A stretch of 49,629 nt of DNA from an uncultured Victivallis sp. (GCF_944391105.1 NZ_CALXSK010000028.1:1-49629); one strand, 5' to 3'. Positions 1 through 9,828 are shown, counted from the first letter of the stretch. Notes: generated by a model not told the origin, from the sequence alone. Numbers and translations: made by a program.

Positions 1-240
1 AGGGACGCAACAGATTTTTAAAATAATCCACCATCCCTCTCTTTTCAAGCTCAAATTACAACTTTTTCGCAACTTTTCTCCACAATTGACGCCTTGTATC
101 GATTCGCAACCAGGAGTAAAGCAGATCCCCCCAAAGCGTACCGCATTTCCCAGTCACCGAAACCCGTCCATCGGATATTCGGAATACTTTCTTTTGTCGT
201 AAATCATGAGATCGCAGAGAGATTCTTTCAAAGGATCGCA

Positions 241-261
241 AAGTAACGGAAAAGTGACGGA
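241..261 (+). repeat. TGACGGA-type short repeat
   Basis: Two back-to-back units, AAGTAACGGA then AAGTGACGG followed by A, are seen directly. The same unit, AACGGAAAAGTaACGGA, occurs at 24719-24735. A palindromic form of it is found at 27193-27210 inside parC. It is probably one member of a dispersed repeat family, and its function is unknown. Confidence 0.4.
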
Positions 262-453
262 AAATATGCGAATTGATTTGAAATAACCCGTCAGATATCC
301 GGCAAATCGCAGAAAATCGCGACCAACCACCTCAATCGCAACGGGAAACCATCCGTCAGTTCCAACCTCATCCCTTTTTTCAAAATAAGATCAAATCGCC
401 TGGTCGAAACTTCAAACCCGGTCGAAAAATCAATATAATTTTGATTATTATTC

Positions 454-481
454 TTGTAATTTAAAAAAACGGATATATAGT
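454..481 (+). promoter_or_regulatory. Candidate promoter of the peroxiredoxin gene
   Basis: TTGTAA at 454-459 is followed after 16 bp by TATAGT at 476-481, in a very AT-rich setting about 60 bp before the start codon. No oxidative-stress regulator operator was recognised with confidence. Confidence 0.4.
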
Positions 482-539
482 AACGTTGAGCAAAATATTC
501 AGGTTTCCTGATAAGGAGTCAACGCAAGGAGGAGTAATC

Positions 540-1127
540 ATGTCACTGGTCACCAAAGCAGCGCCCGATTTCCGGGCCAATGCCGTCATGCCGGACAATT
601 CGATTGAACCGTTTCAACTCTCGAGTTTGCGCGGAAAATATGTAGTCCTTTTCTTCTACCCGATGGACTTCACTTTCGTCTGTCCGACTGAGCTCATCGC
701 ATTCGACAATGCGATCAACCGTTTCAAAGAGCTCAACACCGAACTTGTTTCCGTTTCCGTCGACTCGGAATACAGTCACTACGCCTGGAAGCAGACCGAA
801 CGCAGCAAGGGCGGCGTCGGCAACCTGCGATTTCCGATGGTCTCGGACTTCACAAAGAAGATTTCACGCGATTACGGCGTCCTCGTCGATGAGGCGGTCG
901 CTCTGCGCGGTCTTTTCCTGATCGACAAGGAAGGAATCGTCCGTCATGAGACAATCAATGACCTTCCGCTCGGACGCAATGTCGAAGAGGCGCTCCGCAT
1001 CGTCAAGGCGCTGCAGTTCACCGAGAAATACGGAGAAGTCTGTCCTGCCAACTGGAGCGACGGTGCCGAAGGGCTCAAACCTACCGCAGAGGGCATTTCC
1101 GCATATCTCTCGCGGCATGAAAAATAA
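540..1127 (+). CDS. 2-Cys peroxiredoxin (AhpC/TSA family)
   Basis: This is a thiol peroxidase that reduces hydrogen peroxide and organic hydroperoxides in the cytoplasm. The 195-residue protein shows the family motif FYPMDFTFVCPTE with the peroxidatic Cys48, and the resolving Cys168 in GEVCPANW near the C terminus. This is the layout of typical homodimeric 2-Cys enzymes. The ATG at 540 was chosen over an upstream in-frame TTG at 486 because AAGGAGG lies just before it and the family normally starts a few residues before this conserved fold. The gene stands alone, between an AT-rich promoter region and a strong terminator. No reductase gene such as ahpF is adjacent, so the electron donor is probably thioredoxin or encoded elsewhere. 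Confidence 0.95.
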   Translation: MSLVTKAAPDFRANAVMPDNSIEPFQLSSLRGKYVVLFFYPMDFTFVCPTELIAFDNAINRFKELNTELVSVSVDSEYSHYAWKQTERSKGGVGNLRFPMVSDFTKKISRDYGVLVDEAVALRGLFLIDKEGIVRHETINDLPLGRNVEEALRIVKALQFTEKYGEVCPANWSDGAEGLKPTAEGISAYLSRHEK

Positions 1128-1142
1128 AGAAAGCTCCCTGGG

Positions 1143-1183
1143 ACGCCTCCGATGCCTTTATGGTGTCGGGGGCGTTTTTTTTT
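1143..1183 (+). terminator. Rho-independent terminator after the peroxiredoxin gene
   Basis: A 14-bp stem (1143-1156 with 1162-1175, including three G-U pairs) encloses a 5-nt loop and runs into nine T residues. It begins 16 bp after the stop codon. Confidence 0.9.
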
Positions 1184-1204
1184 GCAGTCGAACCGCCGGA
1201 ACAC

Positions 1205-1233
1205 TTGTAAATCAGAACGGAAGAAGGTAAAGT
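1205..1233 (+). promoter_or_regulatory. Candidate promoter of the tannase-family gene
   Basis: TTGTAA at 1205-1210, 17 bp, then TAAAGT at 1228-1233, about 40 bp before the ATG. It lies just after the peroxiredoxin terminator, so a separate transcript is expected. Confidence 0.35.
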
Positions 1234-1273
1234 ACTCCGGATTTTACCATCGGAAACGAAAAGGAACGGTCTC

Positions 1274-2701
1274 ATGTCCATGATTTCCACCCCATCCGGC
1301 CTGCAGGCGGTCCGGAATCTGAAACTGCAAAACGGAAAAATTCTTCTGATCGAGAAATCCTCCTCCGCATCCGCAACTCCGGACACACCGCCTTGTCACA
1401 CCCTCGTCAAAATCCTGCTGAAACCTGCTGTCTGTTCAAATATCTTCGTTGAAATCCATCTGCCGGAGCCGCAACACTGGAATGGGCGCTTCCTCGGACT
1501 CGGAAACGGCGGGGCTGCAGGCAGCATCAATCCAGCCATCTTCACAAAACCGCTCCGCGACGGTTACGCGGCGGCATCGACCGACCTCGGAACATCCCCC
1601 AATCCCGACTCCGGAATCGGGAACAGGGAGGTTTGGAAGGATTTCGGCTTTCGCGCCACTCATTTGATGACCCTGGCTGCAAAAGAAGTGATCCGGGCCT
1701 TTTACGGACGCGAACCTGCGTTTTCCTATTTCAGCGGCAGTTCCACCGGGGGGCAGCAGGCGCTTCAGGAGGCGCAACGGTATCCGGAGGATTACGACGG
1801 CATTCTCGCCCAGCTACCCGCTCACTGTCGCACTCCGTTGCATGCATACTTCCTCTGGAACTTCCAGATTCTTCAGAAATGTCCATTCTCCGCGGAACAG
1901 GAAGCGAACGTAATCGCCGCCGGAAACGAATACATGGCTCCCCGGGAAATACCGACCATTGCGGGAAAATTCATCTCCGATCCGCGCTGTACGCCGGCAG
2001 ATATCGAGGCGGTCGTTGCGCTTGCGATGAAAAAGGATGCCTCCTTGACCCCCGAACACGCGGAGGCGCTGCGCCTTCTCTTCGGCGGCCCCGTCCATGC
2101 GACGACCGGGGAGCGCATCTTCGACGGCCTCCCGTTCGGAAGCACGTTCGACATCGCCCGCGGAAACCTCTATTTGTTCCGCTGGGTATTCGGGAAAGAG
2201 CGGGATTTGATGACCATCAACTTCGCGGGAGACATCGACACCTATACCGCAGAACTCGGCCCCTGGCTGAATGCAGAAAATCCGGATCTGAGCCGATTTG
2301 AGCAACATGGAGGAAAACTGATCATCACCTCCGGTTCAGCGGACTCGTGCGTTCCTTATCATGCGACCCTCAACTACTATGAACAAGCTGCGGAAAAAGC
2401 CGGATCACTCGAACACCTCCGGAAATTCTGCCTCTTCTATCTGATCCCGGGAATGAGTCACGGCCCGGGACCGGGCATCAATCAGCTGCCGGACCTTCTG
2501 AATCTGCTGACCCGCTGGCGGGAAAATGCGGAATTTCCCGGAACATTGAGCGGAGAACGGGTCGAAGAAGGATCTCCACACCTCCAACTCCCAATCCCGC
2601 CCTATCCGGAAAAAAACGGACCTGCCCTCAAAATCATTTCCGGCCCGCGCGGCGGAGTAAGCAGAATCGCGGCCCGCTTTCTGCCGCCGGCGGAAGCGTA
2701 A
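1274..2701 (+). CDS. Tannase/feruloyl-esterase family hydrolase
   Basis: This 475-residue alpha/beta-hydrolase belongs to the fungal-type tannase and feruloyl esterase family, whose members cut ester bonds of phenolic acids or related aromatics. The nucleophile motif is GSSTGG with Ser157, followed by the family-typical EAQRYPEDYDGI. The likely acid is Asp357 in GSADSCVP and the base His396 in PGMSHGPG. Family members usually carry Cys directly before the Ser and directly after the His (the CS-D-HC motif, bridged by a disulfide). Here these positions are Ser156 and Gly397, so the bridge is lost on both sides. No signal peptide is visible, which fits a cytoplasmic protein. An AAGGAACGG site precedes the ATG. 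It converges on the phosphatase gene 10 bp away. The substrate cannot be read from the sequence. Confidence 0.88.
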   Translation: MSMISTPSGLQAVRNLKLQNGKILLIEKSSSASATPDTPPCHTLVKILLKPAVCSNIFVEIHLPEPQHWNGRFLGLGNGGAAGSINPAIFTKPLRDGYAAASTDLGTSPNPDSGIGNREVWKDFGFRATHLMTLAAKEVIRAFYGREPAFSYFSGSSTGGQQALQEAQRYPEDYDGILAQLPAHCRTPLHAYFLWNFQILQKCPFSAEQEANVIAAGNEYMAPREIPTIAGKFISDPRCTPADIEAVVALAMKKDASLTPEHAEALRLLFGGPVHATTGERIFDGLPFGSTFDIARGNLYLFRWVFGKERDLMTINFAGDIDTYTAELGPWLNAENPDLSRFEQHGGKLIITSGSADSCVPYHATLNYYEQAAEKAGSLEHLRKFCLFYLIPGMSHGPGPGINQLPDLLNLLTRWRENAEFPGTLSGERVEEGSPHLQLPIPPYPEKNGPALKIISGPRGGVSRIAARFLPPAEA

Positions 2702-2711
2702 TTCCTCCTCT

Positions 2712-3344
2712 TCAATAGCCTCCGGCACGCGAGAGCAGCCCGTCTAGATGGCTGATATCGTTCCAGGTTCCGAGCTGCCAGCAGCCGTCTGCGTGAAGAA
2801 TCCTGCTCAAAGAGACGTTCCCGACCTGAGGCTGGCGCGGCAGTGGTTCCGTGATGCCGAGGATGTGCTTGAGCATTCCGCGCATCACCCCGCAATGCGT
2901 CACAACCAGAATCCTCTTTCCATTCTCGCGTACGACAAGCTCGTCGAGAAAACGGTTCACCCGATCGTAAGCCGCCTCCTTCGACTCGCCACCCGTAATC
3001 GGGCAGGGAGAGTGATCATGCAGAAACGCATCAACCTCATCCGGATAGAGCCGTTTCACCTCTTCGAACGGACGGCCGACCCAGTCGCCGAGATCCCATT
3101 CCCGCAACTCCTTCGACGGAATCACTTCGACGTGAGGCGCCACAATCCGGGCGGTCCGCATCGCCCGGTCGAGATCGCTCGCGTAAACCGCATCGAATCT
3201 CATATCCTTCAACCGTTCCGCGAGCCGCGCCGCCTGAGCCAATCCTCTTTCATTCAGCGGAACATCGCTCTGTCCCTGCACGATGTTCCGGCTGTTCGCC
3301 GCTGTTTCGCCATGCCGCACAAGGTAAATTTCCGTCGTAGCCAT
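2712..3344 (-). CDS. Histidine phosphatase (phosphoglycerate mutase-like)
   Basis: This 210-residue member of the histidine phosphatase superfamily has the phospho-acceptor motif RHGE (His11), a conserved Glu82 in the LREWDLGDW segment and the second catalytic histidine His150 in THCGVMRG. The sequence is of the GpmB/CobC type (cofactor-independent small phosphatases), not glycolytic GpmA. Possible substrates include alpha-ribazole phosphate or other small phosphoesters. No cobalamin genes are nearby to support CobC. The start codon is preceded by GAGGGGGGAGA. It follows the atpK terminator on the same strand and probably has its own promoter. Confidence 0.85.
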   Translation of the reverse strand: MATTEIYLVRHGETAANSRNIVQGQSDVPLNERGLAQAARLAERLKDMRFDAVYASDLDRAMRTARIVAPHVEVIPSKELREWDLGDWVGRPFEEVKRLYPDEVDAFLHDHSPCPITGGESKEAAYDRVNRFLDELVVRENGKRILVVTHCGVMRGMLKHILGITEPLPRQPQVGNVSLSRILHADGCWQLGTWNDISHLDGLLSRAGGY

Positions 3345-3362
3345 TCTCCCCCCTCATCAAAG

Positions 3363-3398
3363 AAAAAAGCACCCCGCGGGAATCTGCCCGAAGGGTGC
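3363..3398 (-). terminator. Rho-independent terminator after atpK
   Basis: Read on the minus strand, GCACCC and CGGG pair with CCCG and GGGTGC around a short loop, followed by six T residues. It lies directly downstream of atpK and closes the proA-atpI-atpK unit. Confidence 0.85.
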
Positions 3399-3421
3399 CT
3401 GCTGTCTTTACCGGCTTCCGA

Positions 3422-3874
3422 TTACATCGCCATGATCGAGAAGACCAGAGCAAAAATCGCACAGGTCTCAATCACACCGAGGATCATCAGGTCGTTCGCA
3501 AACCCCTGGTTCGTTTCCGCGAACGAATTGCAGCCGCCCGCCGCCGCTTTCCCCTGGAAAGTCGCGGAAAACATCTGCGCAAGTCCACCGAAGATGCCGA
3601 TCGTCAGGTAAAGCGGCCAGTTCTGCGGATTCTCCGCCGCCGCTCCGTTGATCAGAATCATCATGATCATACCGTAAATCGTCTGCGAAAGCGGCGCGCC
3701 CGCCATCGCAAGCAGCAGGAACGGAGCGGGCTTATCCTGCTGATAGCACTTCTTCCAGGCGCCGATCGCCGCGGCTCCGGCCATACCGGCACCCATCGAC
3801 GAACCGATCGCGGCAAGACCGACCGCCGCATATCCACCGGCCTTCGCCAGCGCCATCATCAATTCCTGTTCCAT
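3422..3874 (-). CDS. atpK: V-type ATPase subunit K (rotor proteolipid)
   Basis: This is the membrane rotor subunit (c/K) of a V/A-type ATPase. The 150-residue protein is a duplicated hairpin with four hydrophobic helices (about 12-39, 50-76, 87-110, 126-149). The ion-binding carboxylate is Glu136 in the last helix; the first hairpin has Gln64 at the matching place. Ser63, Gln64, Gln107 and Glu136 line up by spacing with the sodium ligands known for Enterococcus hirae NtpK (Thr64, Gln65, Gln110, Glu139), which suggests but does not prove sodium coupling. It starts two bases after the atpI stop and ends in a terminator. The catalytic A and B subunits and the stalk genes are not in this window. 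Confidence 0.92.
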   Translation of the reverse strand: MEQELMMALAKAGGYAAVGLAAIGSSMGAGMAGAAAIGAWKKCYQQDKPAPFLLLAMAGAPLSQTIYGMIMMILINGAAAENPQNWPLYLTIGIFGGLAQMFSATFQGKAAAGGCNSFAETNQGFANDLMILGVIETCAIFALVFSIMAM

Positions 3875-3876
3875 GC

Positions 3877-5691
3877 CTAATTTTCCTCCATTTTCTTGCT
3901 GTTACAAAAAGGTTTGAATTTTGATCCGGCCCAGGTCAGCCCCACGTGGTTCGAAAACTCCAGCGTATTCAACCGCACCCCGTGAACCATCACGCTCATC
4001 AGACAGAGCGCAATGTTGAGGACATGACCGAAAAGTATCACAACCGCCGCAGGCAACACGGTCACCCATGCCGGCCCGAGCTCAAACACGCTCTTTCCCA
4101 TGTCGTTGAAACTCGATGCGATGTAGTAACCGGCCAGACCAACCGCAAACAGACGGATGTAGGACAAAACATCCACGAAACTGTTGATGATGCTGAACGG
4201 GAACTGAAACACCTGAGCGACATCTTTCCAATTCACATCCGCAACGGCCACCATCACCAGCCCGATCCCGTAGAACCAGAACATGATCTGCGGAAACGCC
4301 GCGGGAAATACCAGCAGCCGGATCGTCAGAATAAAATTGCCCAACAGGAAAAACACCCAACCGAGATTCCCGACCACGCTGCGAACCGTCCCGTCGTGCA
4401 GCGCTTTCCAGATCCGCCCCAGCGAGAGTTGCACAAGCGCCAGCGTAAAGCAGATCAACTGTGTATACTGGTTCTTGACCGCCTCATCCGTCAGCTGCGG
4501 AACCTCCGTCCACTTCAGCCACGAGGGGTTCGCCATGCCGAAGATGTTCGAGGTCATCACCCCCCATACAATCGTCGCAACCGACAACAGCGTAAACAAC
4601 CTCACCGGCTGCACGGCCGCCGGATTGCCGCGGAACTTCCACGCGGCAAACAACGTCCCAAGCAGAAAGACAAGCCCGTAACCCGCGTCTCCGACAATCA
4701 TCGCGTAGAAGATCGTGAAGAAAATCAATACCCCGGCCGAGACATCAATTTCATCGTATCCCGGCTCAATCCCGAGAAATCCGAACAGCGGCTCGATGGT
4801 CTTCACCCATTTCGGTGTTTTGATGAGAGTCGGAACCCGGTCGCCCGGCTCCGGATCCTCAATGAGAAGCCCCCAGCCGTTCTCATCCGCAGCCTTCTCA
4901 AGCGCCGGAACCGCCGGAACCGGAACATAACCGGAAAGTGACATGATCTCGCCATGTTCCGAAAGCGAATCGCTGACCAGCGAGAACTCCAGCTCGCTCG
5001 AAAGCTGCGACACCCGCTTCGACATCGCCGGAATCGACGCAAACAGTTCTCCGATCTCCTCCTCGACCGCCCGCAGCTCATTCCCAAGTTCGCCTTCACG
5101 ACGGCGCAGAGACGACGGATTGTCCTCGCTGCCGAGACGCACTTCCGGCAGAACGCCGTCTTCAATCGGTCCGGTCGAAAACACCACAAAATAGTAGCGC
5201 CCACTCTCCTCGGCAATCAGCTGCGCATCGGCATTTTCCAGCGACTCGGCCGCCTCAAACGCCGTATCCCGCCCGAAGCAGAGGTAGATGTACACCCCCT
5301 TCGCACGAAGCGCATCGATCTCCGCCCGGTCAAAATCCCCCCAGACAGAGAGACTCTTCAGCCGTTGCTGGACAGAAGCCAGCTCCGCCGAAATCTTCTC
5401 CCGCGAGTCGAACAGCTGCGCGGCCTGATCAACCGCTTCGGCTCCCGAACGCACTTTCGCGCTCCGGCTCTCCTCAGCCCCGCTCTTCTCGCGCTCTTTC
5501 CGGTACTTCTCCAGTGCTGTCAGAACCCGGCGGGCCGTGTCGTGGCACTCCGAAAGCTGCTGGCTCCGGCCGGACTCCGCCCCCCTTGTCATCTCAACCT
5601 GCATCACACCGAGGGAACGCAGCGAACTGAGCGCCGAACTCTCCTCGGAACTCAACGCCAGCAGCGTGACCTTTTTCATCGGAACAATCAT
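3877..5691 (-). CDS. atpI: V-type ATPase subunit I (stator a subunit)
   Basis: This large stator subunit forms the ion half-channels next to the K ring and joins the peripheral stalk to the membrane. The 604-residue protein has a soluble N-terminal half of about 330 residues, with coiled-coil character around 90-130 and 200-240. A C-terminal half follows with about seven or eight membrane segments, starting near GVLIFFTIFYAMIVGDAGYG. The conserved arginine expected in the channel is in SYIRLFAVGLAGY. Length and layout fit family members. It is followed at once by atpK and preceded 24 bp upstream by proA, so all three may be cotranscribed. GAGAGAGGGG precedes the start. In chlamydiae the usual order is E-A-B-D-I-K; here only I and K are present. 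Confidence 0.92.
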   Translation of the reverse strand: MIVPMKKVTLLALSSEESSALSSLRSLGVMQVEMTRGAESGRSQQLSECHDTARRVLTALEKYRKEREKSGAEESRSAKVRSGAEAVDQAAQLFDSREKISAELASVQQRLKSLSVWGDFDRAEIDALRAKGVYIYLCFGRDTAFEAAESLENADAQLIAEESGRYYFVVFSTGPIEDGVLPEVRLGSEDNPSSLRRREGELGNELRAVEEEIGELFASIPAMSKRVSQLSSELEFSLVSDSLSEHGEIMSLSGYVPVPAVPALEKAADENGWGLLIEDPEPGDRVPTLIKTPKWVKTIEPLFGFLGIEPGYDEIDVSAGVLIFFTIFYAMIVGDAGYGLVFLLGTLFAAWKFRGNPAAVQPVRLFTLLSVATIVWGVMTSNIFGMANPSWLKWTEVPQLTDEAVKNQYTQLICFTLALVQLSLGRIWKALHDGTVRSVVGNLGWVFFLLGNFILTIRLLVFPAAFPQIMFWFYGIGLVMVAVADVNWKDVAQVFQFPFSIINSFVDVLSYIRLFAVGLAGYYIASSFNDMGKSVFELGPAWVTVLPAAVVILFGHVLNIALCLMSVMVHGVRLNTLEFSNHVGLTWAGSKFKPFCNSKKMEEN

Positions 5692-5715
5692 GATTCCCCT
5701 CTCTCTCCGCTCAAA

Positions 5716-6993
5716 TTACGAGCGGATCTGCCCGTCACCGCGAACGAGATACTTGTAGCTGGTCAACTCATCGGCCCCCATCGGGCCGCGCGCATGCAGC
5801 TTATCGGTACTGATGCCGATCTCCGCACCCATCCCGAACTCGCCGCCGTCCGTGAAACGCGTCGAAGCGTTGCAGTACAGCGTCGCCGAATCCACGTTCG
5901 CAAAGAAATAATCGATATCCGCCGGAATCGAACTGATGATTCCGTCGCTGTGACGCGACCCGTAGTGGTTGATATGCGCAACCGCCTCCTCAACCGATCC
6001 GACCATCTTCACCGCCAGAATCAGGTCCAGATACTCCGCAAACCAGTCCTCCTCCGTCGCCGGAACCGCCGATGGATCAAATTTGCGGAACTCCGCGTCT
6101 CCGCGCAACTCCACCCCGCGCGCCTTCATCGTCGCGAGGAACGGCGGGATGAACTTTTCCGCAATCCTGCGGTCAATCAGCAAAGTCTCAAGCGCATTGC
6201 AGGCGCTCGGCCGCTGGCACTTCGCATTCTCCACGATCGCAACCGCCTTCTCCACATCGCATTCGGCGTCGACATACAAATGACAGACACCCTTGTAATG
6301 TTTCAGCACCGGCATCGTCGCCTCGGCGCAGACCAGCCGGATCAGCCGCTCGCCGCCGCGCGGAATGATGAGATCGAGATACTTGTCCATCTTCAGCAGA
6401 ATCGGTACCGCCGCATGGTCGGTCCACGGCACAAGCTGCACGGTTCCGTCCGGCAGCCCGCAATCGACTGCGGCCTCGTCCAGCAGCCGCGCGAGCGCCA
6501 TATTCGAATGGAACGCCTCGCTGCCACCGCGCAGAATCACCGCATTGCCGGCCTTCAGGCAGATCCCGGCAGCGTCGACCGTCACATTCGGCCGCGATTC
6601 GTAAATGATGCCGATCACTCCGAGCGGCACACTGACCTTTTCAATGAAAAGACCGTTCGGACGGGTTGTTCCGGAAAGCACGCGGCCGACCGGATCAGCC
6701 TGCGACGCGACCACCCGGAGTCCTTCCGCCATCTCCGCGATGCGCCGGTCGGTCAGAGTCAGCCGATCGATCATCGCCGCGGAGAGACCCGCAGCCTTCG
6801 CCGCCTTGAGATCCTCCTCGTTGGCCGCCTTGATCGCCGGAACCGCCACTTCAATCGCCTCGGCCATCCGCCGCAGGCAGCGGTTCTTCGCCTCGGACGG
6901 GAGCACGGCCAGCGCACGGGATGCAACTACAGCCTTTTCCCCCATCTCACGCAGAACCTGCGTCATCACTCCGACATCGATCGAATCGCCCAC
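5716..6993 (-). CDS. proA: Gamma-glutamyl phosphate reductase (glutamate-5-semialdehyde dehydrogenase)
   Basis: ProA makes glutamate-5-semialdehyde from gamma-glutamyl phosphate with NADPH, the second step of proline synthesis. The aldehyde-dehydrogenase fold is evident. The cofactor region VSVPLGVIGIIYESRPNV, the AGNAVILRGGSEA segment and the catalytic Cys in NAKCQRPSACNALETLL (the family has its active Cys here) are all clear. An in-frame GTG at 7029 would give 437 residues, but the promoter found at 7042-7070 leaves almost no leader for it. The GTG at 6991-6993 has AGGGAG upstream and gives 425 residues; the ATG at 6966 would give 416. The exact start is therefore uncertain. No proB is adjacent. 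It probably heads the proA-atpI-atpK transcript. Confidence 0.93.
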   Translation of the reverse strand: MGDSIDVGVMTQVLREMGEKAVVASRALAVLPSEAKNRCLRRMAEAIEVAVPAIKAANEEDLKAAKAAGLSAAMIDRLTLTDRRIAEMAEGLRVVASQADPVGRVLSGTTRPNGLFIEKVSVPLGVIGIIYESRPNVTVDAAGICLKAGNAVILRGGSEAFHSNMALARLLDEAAVDCGLPDGTVQLVPWTDHAAVPILLKMDKYLDLIIPRGGERLIRLVCAEATMPVLKHYKGVCHLYVDAECDVEKAVAIVENAKCQRPSACNALETLLIDRRIAEKFIPPFLATMKARGVELRGDAEFRKFDPSAVPATEEDWFAEYLDLILAVKMVGSVEEAVAHINHYGSRHSDGIISSIPADIDYFFANVDSATLYCNASTRFTDGGEFGMGAEIGISTDKLHARGPMGADELTSYKYLVRGDGQIRS

Positions 6994-7041
6994 TTGACCA
7001 CTCTCCCTCGGTTCGTCCCGTTTATCCACAAATCATGTATT

Positions 7042-7070
7042 AAAATACCTCCCTTTTCGTCAACTTTCAA
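7042..7070 (-). promoter_or_regulatory. Candidate promoter of proA
   Basis: On the minus strand TTGAAA (7065-7070), 17 bp, TATTTT (7042-7047). Transcription would begin near 7035, which argues for one of the downstream starts of proA. Confidence 0.45.
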
Positions 7071-7197
7071 ATTTCCGCGCCCATTTTTTAAAGATCAATC
7101 GCAAGTTTCCCCGAAAAAAAACGTTTTTTTTCGCGGCCGACCGCCGGAAACCCGTTTCGACAGGAAAAAATTATGCTGCGAAATTGACTCATGCGAT

Positions 7198-7225
7198 TTG
7201 AAATTCCGGCAAAAAGCGCTATGTT
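7198..7225 (+). promoter_or_regulatory. Candidate promoter of purA
   Basis: TTGAAA at 7198-7203, 16 bp, TATGTT at 7220-7225, about 50 bp before the purA start. No purine-repressor operator was recognised in the 246-bp gap between proA and purA. Confidence 0.4.
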
Positions 7226-7275
7226 ATTACCTTTGTTTCAGACGAGTTATCAATACCTTGATGCAGGGGGGAAAT

Positions 7276-8544
<1,269 letters not shown>

Positions 8545-8573
8545 ACAAAGGGATGCCGAACAGCGGCAAATCG

Positions 8574-8617
8574 ACGGGGGGGAGAGGGGAAGTTCGCTTC
8601 TTTTCGCCCCCCGTTTT
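8574..8617 (+). terminator. Terminator between purA and rodA
   Basis: ACGGGGGG (8574-8581) pairs with CCCCCCGT (8607-8614), with extra inner pairing of GAAG with CTTC, and is followed by four T residues. Confidence 0.75.
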
Positions 8618-8643
8618 CATCCAAACGCCAGGTGATTTGAGGA

Positions 8644-9828
8644 ATGCGAAAGGCGAAGAAAAAAAGCGAAGGCCGATGGCTGATCCGTATCCTGAGCTAT
8701 CTCGGCGGATATGATTTCATCCAGATCACTGCGCTTTTGTTCCTGATCTGTACAGGGCTGGTTTTCATCTACTCCACCGGGGTTCAGATCGGCACGACTC
8801 TTTCGCTGCAGGCGTTCAACCGACAGCTGCTCTGGGTCGGCGGAGGACTCATTCTCTGGCTTGCGGCCTCGTCGGTCAATCTGCGCCGCACGGAATACAA
8901 GGTATTCTCCCTGGTCTTCTACCTTATCACGCTGGTTCTGCTGCTGCTTCTGCCGTTCATCGGCCAGAAGGTCAACGGAGCGGTCAGCTGGCTGAACATC
9001 CCCGGCGTGGGATTCCGCCTCCAGCCCTCGGAATTCGCAAAACTCGCACTCATCATGCTGCTAGCGGCGATGTTCTCCACTGCGATATTCTCGGTGAACA
9101 AATTCTTCTGTCTGCTGCTCTCGGGAGTTACGGTCGCAATCCCGCTGGTCCTGATCCTGAAGGAACCGGATTTCGGCAGTGCGCTGATCCTGATCCCCAT
9201 CTATCTGGCGATCGTCTTCTGCGCGGGACTCAAATGGCGGTTCATCATCACGGTCAGCATCACCTCCATCTGCGCCCTCGCGCTCGTTGTCGCGAACGAG
9301 GTTCTGCGCATCCACCCCTTCCTGAAGGGATACCAGCTGAACCGCATCCTCGCATTCCTCCATCCGGAGGATTTTCTCGCCTCCGCCGGATACCAGCCCT
9401 ACCAGGCGGGACTTGCCGTCGCCTCCGGCGGGCTCTTCGGCAAAGGGATCGGCGCCGGAACCCAGAACTCTCTCGGCTTTCTCCCCCAGATGGCCGCCAA
9501 CAACGACTTCATCTTCGCGATCATTGCCGAGGAAACCGGATTCATCGGCTGTCTGCTGATTTTCCTCGCCTATCTGCTGCTGCTCTACTCGATCCTCCGA
9601 ACCGCGTTCCTGACCGACGACCCGTTCGGCCGTTATCTCTGCATCGGCGTAGGATCGATCATCTTCGCCCACTGCTTCATCAACATCGGCATGAGCATCG
9701 GCATCACCCCCGTCACCGGCCTCTCGCTGCCCTTTATCAGTTACGGCGGCTCCTTCTTTCTCATGCTCATGATCGCGTGCGGACTCATGCAGTCCGTCTA
9801 CCGCCACCGGGATGACGGCAAAATCTGA
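8644..9828 (+). CDS. rodA: SEDS-family peptidoglycan polymerase RodA
   Basis: RodA is the membrane glycosyltransferase that polymerises lipid II during cell elongation, working with a class B penicillin-binding protein. The 394-residue protein has about ten membrane helices. SEDS marks are QPSEFAKLALIMLLAAM, LKEPDFGSALIL (the essential Asp of the family is in this motif) and ITPVTGLSLPFISYGGS near the C terminus. The ITPVTG form favours RodA over FtsW, which usually has PTKG. The ATG is preceded by TTGAGGA. It lies after the purA terminator and has no partner PBP or mre gene beside it in this window. A RodZ-like gene is found separately at 20.6 kb. Confidence 0.88.
   Translation: MRKAKKKSEGRWLIRILSYLGGYDFIQITALLFLICTGLVFIYSTGVQIGTTLSLQAFNRQLLWVGGGLILWLAASSVNLRRTEYKVFSLVFYLITLVLLLLLPFIGQKVNGAVSWLNIPGVGFRLQPSEFAKLALIMLLAAMFSTAIFSVNKFFCLLLSGVTVAIPLVLILKEPDFGSALILIPIYLAIVFCAGLKWRFIITVSITSICALALVVANEVLRIHPFLKGYQLNRILAFLHPEDFLASAGYQPYQAGLAVASGGLFGKGIGAGTQNSLGFLPQMAANNDFIFAIIAEETGFIGCLLIFLAYLLLLYSILRTAFLTDDPFGRYLCIGVGSIIFAHCFINIGMSIGITPVTGLSLPFISYGGSFFLMLMIACGLMQSVYRHRDDGKI

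Larger units (their letters stand above)
1..485. other. AT-rich gene-free region upstream of the peroxiredoxin
   Basis: No convincing coding sequence is visible. The only open frame (complement of 56-241, 61 codons) has no recognisable domain or good ribosome site. The stretch is clearly richer in A+T than the genes to its right. It holds short iterated motifs built on TGACGGA or TAACGGA (for example 241-261) that recur in other intergenic parts of the window. A candidate promoter for the peroxiredoxin sits at its right end. Confidence 0.5.

Noticed and set aside
56..241. A 61-codon minus-strand frame at the left end
   Set aside because: It has no domain or convincing ribosome site and lies in AT-rich repeat-bearing DNA.
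4954..7275. A very long plus-strand open frame running into purA
   Set aside because: It is antisense to atpI and proA, is rich in Arg, His, Leu and Pro, and shows no domain; only the part from 7276 is real.
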